Part shown: piece after piece, positions 58,760 to 64,000 of the stretch
Position numbering within the stretch: the first letter of the stretch is position 1
How the letters are laid out: the number at the start of each line of letters is the position of its first letter
Source: Pseudomonadota bacterium
Lineage (GTDB): Bacteria > Pseudomonadota > Gammaproteobacteria > QQUJ01
Reading direction: 5' to 3'
DNA: 64,000 nt
Assembly (NCBI GenBank): GCA_008501635.1
Contig: QQUJ01000018.1
Location: 399,286-463,285, forward strand
Notes under the pieces: model-generated
Databases searched by the model: none
Told to the model about the DNA's origin: nothing
Seen by the model: the letters and a program-made list of their open reading frames with translations, nothing else
Made by a program: the position numbers and the translations under genes

Positions 58760-59479
58760 TCAGGCGTCGAGCTTGCCTGGCATCAGGCGCTCGGACTCTG
58801 TCTTGACCACCTGGTAGCACTCGCAGACCCGCTTCTCCAATCCCGGCCGATCGAGGACGGTGATCTTGCCGCGGGCATAATGAATGAGCCCGGCGCTCTG
58901 CAACCTCCCGGCGGCCTCGGTCACACCCTCGCGGCGTACGCCCAGCATATTGGCGATCAGTTCCTGGGTCATGGTCAGCTGGTTGGACGGCAGGCGGTCC
59001 AGGCTCAACAGTAGCCAGCGACACAGTTGCTGGTCCACGGAGTGGTGCCGGTTGCACACCGCCGTTTGCGCCATCTGGGTCAGTAGCGCCTGGGTATAGC
59101 GCAGCAACAGCCGCTGCATCGGACCGCCGCGAAAGAACTCATTCTTCAGGTGCTGCCCGGTCAGCCGATAGGCGTGGCCGGCGCTTTGCACCACCGACCA
59201 ACTGGACGTGGTCTCGCCCCCCATGAACAGCGCCACGCCGACGATCCCTTCGTTGCCGACCACGGCGATCTCCGCCGAGGCGCCATCCTCCATGATATGG
59301 AGCAGCGAGACGATGGCGGTGGTCGGGAAATAGACGTGGCGCATCGGCAGGCCCGGGGAAGAGACCGTATCGCCCAGCGCCATTTCCACTGGTTCCAGAT
59401 CGGGAAAGATGCGCGCGCGTTCGATTGCCGGAAGGGCGGCGAGCAGGTGATTGTCGCCCGGGTTTTGAGCGTTTTTCAT
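58760..59479 (-). CDS. Crp/Fnr-family transcriptional regulator, paralogue 2
   Basis: A 239-residue protein of the same length and plan as its convergent neighbour: HVYFPTTAIVSLLHIMEDGASAE, NEGIVGVALFMGGETTSSWSV, QTAVCNRHHSVDQQLCRWLLLS and MTQELIANMLGVRREGVTEAAGRL. The ends are also alike (CECYQVVKTESERL versus CECYQVVKTECDRL), pointing to duplication. No Fe-S cysteines as in FNR. Divergent from the dead csbD and PAS-GGDEF genes, whose expression it might control. Confidence 0.88.
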   Translation of the reverse strand: MKNAQNPGDNHLLAALPAIERARIFPDLEPVEMALGDTVSSPGLPMRHVYFPTTAIVSLLHIMEDGASAEIAVVGNEGIVGVALFMGGETTSSWSVVQSAGHAYRLTGQHLKNEFFRGGPMQRLLLRYTQALLTQMAQTAVCNRHHSVDQQLCRWLLLSLDRLPSNQLTMTQELIANMLGVRREGVTEAAGRLQSAGLIHYARGKITVLDRPGLEKRVCECYQVVKTESERLMPGKLDA

Positions 59480-59737
59480 AGCGAAACCCCGCGCGGACCT
59501 AAGGCGTTGATGACGCCTGCCGCGAAGGCGATGAATACCGAATTATAGCACCGCACCACTGCGTCATACGGCGCACAGACAAAAAATGCCCACGCGCCGA
59601 GTCCACCCCGGTGCAGGTCAATGGCGAGTTCGCCACCAGGCCAGGCGGGCGCTGTGTACGGTAACGTACAGACGACGGTTGCAGCCCGCCATACGCTGAT
59701 TTCCTCAGACGGAATCGTGGACGAAAGCGAGCCGGAT

Positions 59738-59911
59738 ATGAACCGGGATTTCGTTCAAGGCAATTGGAAACAGTTCGAGAGCACGGTGCAGTCTCGGTGA
59801 CGCAAGCTCAATGAGGATCAAATCGATGTCATCGCCGGTAATCGCGACGAGCTTGCCGGCAGTGTTCAGGAGGTTTGCGCCCTGACGCGCTAAGACGCCG
59901 AGAAGCAGGTC
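59738..59911 (+). pseudogene. csbD-like stress-protein gene with two in-frame stops
   Basis: One uninterrupted frame reads MNRDFVQGNWKQFESTVQSR, stop, RKLNEDQIDVIAGNRDELAG, SVQEVCALTR, stop, DAEKQV. This is the CsbD family pattern (usual form MNWDxIEGNWKQFKGKVKExWGKLTDDDLDVIAGKRDQLxGKIQ...DEAEKQV). The TGA at 59798 replaces the conserved Trp codon and the TAA at 59891 lies in the second helix. The frame is otherwise preserved, so inactivation looks recent. It sits 245 bp upstream of the PAS-GGDEF gene. Confidence 0.85.
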
Positions 59912-59982
59912 AAATGCTGTGAGGATAGCACCTGCAATTGCGGTCATTTGAGGAGTGTAGTCCTAGCCACAGGGAGATAAGG

Positions 59983-61437
59983 ATGGGGAAAATGGATCGA
60001 TATCCCATCGGCGCAGCCGATCAGTCTTACAACCAGCCAGCAGTCGCGGAGCTCAAAGCGCATTCCGACCGAGTCGACGCCGACGCGATGCACCATGCCC
60101 TTGAGTGCAGTAGCGACGATCCGCTCAACCTTCAATGGATGAAACGACTCTGCGATGCCTCCCTGTTGGGCATGGTTATATCCGACGCGCAGGACAACTG
60201 CATCTATGCCAACGCCGCTTTTCGCAAGATCACCGGGCTGACAATGAAAGAGGCGCTCGGCACGCAGTGGATCAACGCGGTACACCCGGAGGACTGGCAG
60301 CGCGTGTTGTCCGGGCGGCAGGTCGCCGCGAGGAACCGGAAGCCGTTCCAGTCGGAGATCCGCGTGGTGCGGCGGTGCGATGGCAGCGTGGTTTGGACGC
60401 GCCTGAACGCAGCCGTGGCGCCAAACCGAGGCGAGCAGAACATCAGCCTGCTGATTGTTGAAGACATTGTCGCGCGCAAATCCGTGGAGGCGGAGTTGCA
60501 GGCGGCGGAAGAGGCCCTGTTCGCGGAAAAGGAACGTGCCCAGGTCATGCTCGACTTCATCGGTGACGCAGTGCTGACCACCGATCAGGCGGGCACGGTG
60601 ACCTATCTGAATCTGGAGGCGGAGACGATGACCGGCTGGTCCCATGATGAAGCCTTGGGTCGGCCGCTGGCCGAGGTGTTCCGCATCATCGACGGGACGA
60701 CGCGCGCCGTGGCCATGAATCCGGCACAACAGGCCATGGACAAAAACCAGACGGTGGGTTTGGCCATGGGTTGTACCCTGGTGCGCCGCGATGGTTCCGA
60801 GGTCGAGATCGAGGACTCCGTCGCGCCCATCCACGACCGTAACGGCGGGGTCACCGGCGCGGTGATCGTGTTCCACGACGCGGCTCAATCGCGCACTCGG
60901 GCAGAACAGATGGAGCACCTGGCCTGGCACGATTTTCTCACCGGCTTGCCGAACTCCGCGCTACTGACGGAGCGGTTGTCCCAGGCAATCGGCCTGGCGC
61001 GCCGCAACCACAGGCAAGTGGCAGTGCTGTTTCTCGACCTGGATGATTTCAAGTTCGTCAACGATTCGTTTGGACACCTGATCGGCGACCGGCTCCTGCA
61101 GACGGTCGCGGCGCGACTGCAGACCTGCGTACGAGCCACGGACACGATTTGTCGGCGCGGTGGTGACGAGTTCGTGATCCTGCTGGCGGAAATCGCACAT
61201 TCGAAGGATGCTGCGCAGGTCGCCGAGCAGGTGATTGCAAGCCTGGCGGAGCCGAAGAACATCGAGGGCATCGAAGTGCGGGTGAGCGCGAGCGTCGGCA
61301 TCAGTGTCTACCCGGATCACGGTGACGACCCAGTGACCCTCATGCAATACGCCGATACCGCCATGTACCAGGCAAAGGCAAGTGGCCGGAACGGTTACCG
61401 GTTCTTTGCTGCCGATTGCAGCCGCAGGCGGGACTGA
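59983..61437 (+). CDS. PAS-PAS-GGDEF diguanylate cyclase
   Basis: A 484-residue soluble protein from the ATG at 59983 (AGGGAG 7 nt upstream; an upstream ATG at 59938 is less likely). Two PAS domains: ~50-165 (MVISDAQDNCIYANAAFRKITGL) and ~185-310 (AVLTTDQAGTVTYLNLEAETMTGW), followed by a GGDEF domain ~325-480. The catalytic GGDEF at 393-397 is intact, and RATD five residues before it is a product-inhibition I-site. It should make c-di-GMP in response to a PAS-sensed signal. No transmembrane segment. Confidence 0.92.
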   Translation: MGKMDRYPIGAADQSYNQPAVAELKAHSDRVDADAMHHALECSSDDPLNLQWMKRLCDASLLGMVISDAQDNCIYANAAFRKITGLTMKEALGTQWINAVHPEDWQRVLSGRQVAARNRKPFQSEIRVVRRCDGSVVWTRLNAAVAPNRGEQNISLLIVEDIVARKSVEAELQAAEEALFAEKERAQVMLDFIGDAVLTTDQAGTVTYLNLEAETMTGWSHDEALGRPLAEVFRIIDGTTRAVAMNPAQQAMDKNQTVGLAMGCTLVRRDGSEVEIEDSVAPIHDRNGGVTGAVIVFHDAAQSRTRAEQMEHLAWHDFLTGLPNSALLTERLSQAIGLARRNHRQVAVLFLDLDDFKFVNDSFGHLIGDRLLQTVAARLQTCVRATDTICRRGGDEFVILLAEIAHSKDAAQVAEQVIASLAEPKNIEGIEVRVSASVGISVYPDHGDDPVTLMQYADTAMYQAKASGRNGYRFFAADCSRRRD

Positions 61438-61472
61438 AACAGCCTGAACTTCCACATTTGGAGACTCCCGAA

Positions 61473-61805
61473 ATGAAATCCAGCAATTCAGCTCTTTCCG
61501 CCCTGTTCCTGACCGCGACCCTGGTGTCCGGCGCGGGCCTGGTCAGCATTGCCGGCTGCGCCTCCACGCAGACGCAGTCAGGGACCGGCGAATACTTCGA
61601 CGACACCGTCGTCACCACCAAGGTTAAGGCGGCCATACTCCGCGACCCGATGCTCAAGGTCTTGGATATCAACGTCGAGACCTTCAGGGGCGTGGTGCAA
61701 CTGAGCGGCTTCGTGGGATCCCAAAGTGAAATCGATCGGGCTGTCACGGTGGCGCGCGGGGTTGCGGGCGTGAAATCCGTTAAGAACGACATGAAGATGA
61801 AGTGA
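61473..61805 (+). CDS. BON-domain lipoprotein
   Basis: A 110-residue protein with a signal peptide ending in a lipobox (VSIAGC, Cys ~29), then one BON domain: YFDDTVVTTKVKAAILRDP, VETFRGVVQLSGFVGSQSEI and AVTVARGVAGVKSVKNDM. BON proteins (OsmY, DolP) associate with envelope phospholipid and with osmotic stress. The start is the ATG at 61473, 35 bp after the diguanylate cyclase stop; co-transcription is likely. Confidence 0.88.
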   Translation: MKSSNSALSALFLTATLVSGAGLVSIAGCASTQTQSGTGEYFDDTVVTTKVKAAILRDPMLKVLDINVETFRGVVQLSGFVGSQSEIDRAVTVARGVAGVKSVKNDMKMK

Positions 61806-61818
61806 CAGGGGATCGAAG

Positions 61819-62349
61819 GTGTTCAACCCCGGCCATCCAGACAGGCGCATGGTGTTGATTGTGATCGGTCTGACCCTCGTTCTCGGCGGTGCCGCGCTGT
61901 CCGGTATCGGCCGGGATACGGCCGTCGCCTACGCCGCACGGGTGGTGTTCGTGGGTGAGTACGGGCCGGTCGCGGTGAACCGGGGCGATGGCATGACGTT
62001 TGAAATTCCCGGCACATGTCTTGTTTCCCGCTTTCGTGCACTGCGAAGCCCACTGTTGCCAGGGCGCATGGAGCACCTGGTTCCTCCCCAAATCGTCACG
62101 GGTCGGCGCCGGTTTGACGTGGCCGGCCCGTGGCAGCCTGCCGCTGTCGGCGACCCGCGCAGCGGCCGGGCAATGGGGTACACAGAGGGGCAATGGGGTG
62201 CCAAGGATCGCGTCGTCCAACCGGTCCAGCGACTGCGCACCGCCCTGTGGGAATACATCGCACTGGAACCGGGCGCACGTTCTGCGTGGCCGGTCGTGCC
62301 GGCGCCGGGGCGCGAAGGCCCGCGGTGTGCCGTTGCGATATGGATCTAG
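61819..62349 (+). CDS. Uncertain ORF with one membrane segment
   Basis: A 176-codon frame 13 bp after the BON gene. The beginning (MVLIVIGLTLVLGGAALSGIG...AARVVFVG) is a hydrophobic segment faintly like small DUF1328-type membrane proteins found beside stress genes, while the remainder has no recognisable pattern and resembles translated non-coding sequence. It may be a short membrane-protein gene broken by a frameshift around residue 40, or no gene at all. Confidence 0.25.
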   Translation: MFNPGHPDRRMVLIVIGLTLVLGGAALSGIGRDTAVAYAARVVFVGEYGPVAVNRGDGMTFEIPGTCLVSRFRALRSPLLPGRMEHLVPPQIVTGRRRFDVAGPWQPAAVGDPRSGRAMGYTEGQWGAKDRVVQPVQRLRTALWEYIALEPGARSAWPVVPAPGREGPRCAVAIWI

Positions 62350-62448
62350 CCCGCCTATCTCACCGATGTCTTGTCGTAAACCCGTCCGGGACCCTTCCAA
62401 CGGTTTGCTGGTCGATACCTGGACTTTGACGAGAGAGGGGGTGTGATC

Positions 62449-62781
62449 ATGCTGGTAACTTTTTCCTGCCCAGCCTATGCGGATATCACCCTGTTCGGCG
62501 ATGTGGCGATCCACCTGCTCAGGATGATGGGACACAGCGGAACGATACCCGGTGCGCTTGATGCCGCCGATGTTCCGCTGGCGCTCGAGCGGCTGGAGGC
62601 GGCGCTGGCGCTGGAGGGGCAGTCGCCGGGGCCGGGAGTATCCTCTCCGGTAGAGGACGAGGAACCCGCCGTCAGTCTCCATCACCGCGCTCTGCCCGTG
62701 GTCGAACTGCTCAGGGCCGCGACCAGGGCCGAGTGCTATGTGATGTGGGACAGCAACCCGCAATCGGGCACAGTCAGTTGA
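62449..62781 (+). CDS. DUF1840 family protein
   Basis: A 110-residue cytoplasmic protein. The start MLVTFSCPAYADITLFGDVA is followed by HLLRMMGHSGTIPGALDAADVPLALERLEAAL, a variable linker, and VSLHHRALPVVELLRAA...YVMW, which is the DUF1840 pattern. Function unknown. GAGAGAGGGG precedes the ATG at 62449; a GTG two codons earlier is an alternative. Confidence 0.85.
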   Translation: MLVTFSCPAYADITLFGDVAIHLLRMMGHSGTIPGALDAADVPLALERLEAALALEGQSPGPGVSSPVEDEEPAVSLHHRALPVVELLRAATRAECYVMWDSNPQSGTVS

Positions 62782-62961
62782 TGGCGACAGTCAACGACCA
62801 ACCTGATTCTCGGGCCAAGGTCAATGGCCTGGGCCTGAGGCCGAACAGGACGGATCGTAACCCTGCCGCTGAGCCCTGCCTAAGCCCCATCCATTCGACT
62901 GCTTGCAAAACCCGAGATCTCGGCGGTCTGTCTTCGTGCAAAATGCGGGCTGGACGCGGCG

Positions 62962-63669
62962 CTAACCCATGACGCGCGCATAGGTGGTCCTGTCAATCGC
63001 GTAGCAGTCGCAGGTTGCCGCCTCGAGGCCGCTGCGGTCAAGAATCGTAATTGCACCGCGGCTATAGTGGATCAGCTTACGCCGCTTCAGGGCACTGGCG
63101 GCCTTGGTGACGCCGACGCGACGCACACCCAGCATATAGGCGAGGAATTCCTGCGTGACATGAAAGCTGTCCGAGTGCGCCCGGTCGTGTGTCATCAGCA
63201 GCCAACGTGCGAGGCGCGCCTCGACCTGATGAAAGTGGGTGCAGGCCGCGGTCTGTGCAATCTGGCTCAATAGCACGTAGACGTAGCGCTTTATGACGCG
63301 TTCGAGTACCTGGTTTTGCTCGAGCTCGCGGTTAAACGATGCCGCGTTCATGCGCAGCGCCGGGCCTGCCCCCTGCACCAGGGCGCGCAGAGGCGAGACA
63401 TTCACGCCGAGGAGCAGTGAAATCCCGAGCATGCCCTCATCGCCGATAAGCCCAACCTCAAGGGTAGTGCCGCGGTCGCTGGGCGTGGTCAGGGAAATGA
63501 AACTCTCGGTGGGAAAGTAGACATGGCGAATGCGCTCGCCAGGCTCGGCCAGGCTCTCGCCAAATGTCAGATAGATCGGCTTGCAATCTGCCGCAAAACG
63601 CTGGCTGTCTTTGCGCGGCAAGGCGGCAAGTAACCGATTGCCGATAGTGGCAACGGGGGTGGGCGGCAC
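62962..63669 (-). CDS. Crp/Fnr-family transcriptional regulator, paralogue 3
   Basis: A 235-residue regulator from the GTG at 63669 (AGGAG 7 nt upstream). The frame is open to 63828, but the extra 53 residues are atypical and the shorter form equals its paralogues in length. Features: VYFPTESFISLTTPSDRGTTLE, GDEGMLGISLLLG, the dimer helix QTAACTHFHQVEARLARWLLM and the winged helix VTQEFLAYMLGVRRVGVTKAASAL. The C-terminal CDCYAID parallels the CECYQVV of the other two. More diverged than they are from each other. The ligand is unknown. Confidence 0.86.
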   Translation of the reverse strand: MPPTPVATIGNRLLAALPRKDSQRFAADCKPIYLTFGESLAEPGERIRHVYFPTESFISLTTPSDRGTTLEVGLIGDEGMLGISLLLGVNVSPLRALVQGAGPALRMNAASFNRELEQNQVLERVIKRYVYVLLSQIAQTAACTHFHQVEARLARWLLMTHDRAHSDSFHVTQEFLAYMLGVRRVGVTKAASALKRRKLIHYSRGAITILDRSGLEAATCDCYAIDRTTYARVMG

Positions 63670-64000
63670 GTGCGCTCTCCTGATGGCGGGGAAATAACCG
63701 GAAGCGACACCAGCGATCCAGCCGATGCCATGCGGATGCGGGGTGCCGGCCAACACCGAAAGGCCTCCCCAAGATGATTGGCTCGCATTATGGGGAGTAA
63801 CCGGCTGGTTGTCTGCTCGCTTGCGCACATAGCAGGCTTGCGATGCAAATGGGCGGGCAACAATCCGCCCGCGAGCGTTGGTGGGCTGCCAGCATTGAAA
63901 GCGGGTTTATGTGCGCATGCGTACAGAAGGCGTGTCGTGCACGGTGTAAGTTCGAATCGAAACGGGGACCAGACAACGAATGCTGGAGCACTGCACGGCG
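63670..64000. other. Upstream region of paralogue 3 to window end
   Basis: This stretch must contain the promoter of the leftward Crp/Fnr-like gene. No further gene is supported. A GTTCGAATC string near 63950 looks like a tRNA T-loop, but no tRNA can be folded around it within the window. Confidence 0.4.

Noticed and set aside
63940-63980. Possible tRNA fragment around a GTTCGAATC string
   Set aside because: The bases on either side do not pair into a T-stem or acceptor stem, and no anticodon arm is visible.

Overview
The window is about 60% G+C, and its proteins read as those of a gammaproteobacterium. The class I photolyase, AcnA/FumC pair, single-chain SdaA, DUF1631 protein, YdcH and NAD-linked formate dehydrogenase suggest a Chromatiales/Ectothiorhodospiraceae-like environmental lineage. 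That placement is inference, because no rRNA or phylogenetic marker is present.

Layout. 0-4 kb: 3' end of lutB with lutC (lactate oxidation), a hemolysin III-like membrane protein and L-serine deaminase. 4-7.7 kb: a secreted three-repeat protein, a hemerythrin-like protein and an O-methyltransferase. 7.8-12 kb: aconitase and fumarase, divergent around a perfect 14-bp palindrome. 12-16.6 kb: a PQQ-type sugar dehydrogenase lipoprotein, a DUF364 protein, an AEC permease, YdcH and an ETHE1-type persulfide dioxygenase. 16.6-27 kb: an amino-acid module, namely a complete branched-chain amino-acid ABC transporter (livHMGF, a small membrane protein, livK), PutA and alanine dehydrogenase. A 37-codon ORF rich in branched-chain residues lies directly before livH. 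27-31 kb: an HDOD protein divergent from a DUF1631 protein. 31-36 kb: a probable light-response locus. A CarH/LitR-like B12-binding MerR regulator, a photolyase and an SGNH hydrolase are divergent from two secreted proteins that share a G(Y/W)LSEY motif. 36-44 kb: a molybdoenzyme operon (an extra molybdopterin oxidoreductase, a fused FdsG-FdsB subunit, FdsA, and a phosphodiesterase). 44-45.5 kb: a YdcF-like protein and a pentapeptide-repeat protein.

45.5-64 kb is a mosaic accessory region that begins at tRNA-Ser(GGA). The tRNA is followed by 3.6 tandem copies of a 183-bp unit. Each unit carries the last 19 nt of the tRNA and a strong terminator, an architecture much like the E. coli tyrT/rtT locus. 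Beyond it are a decayed ABC-F gene, a tiny lysine-rich protein and a giant cyclic beta-1,2-glucan synthase. Then come a fused ptsP/IS30 remnant, three Crp/Fnr-like paralogues, a dead csbD, a PAS-GGDEF cyclase, a BON lipoprotein and a DUF1840 protein.

The best candidates for something undescribed are the light-regulator/secreted-protein locus (31-36 kb) and the tRNA-Ser tandem repeat (45.6-46.3 kb). All family assignments come from reading motifs by eye; no database search was run.
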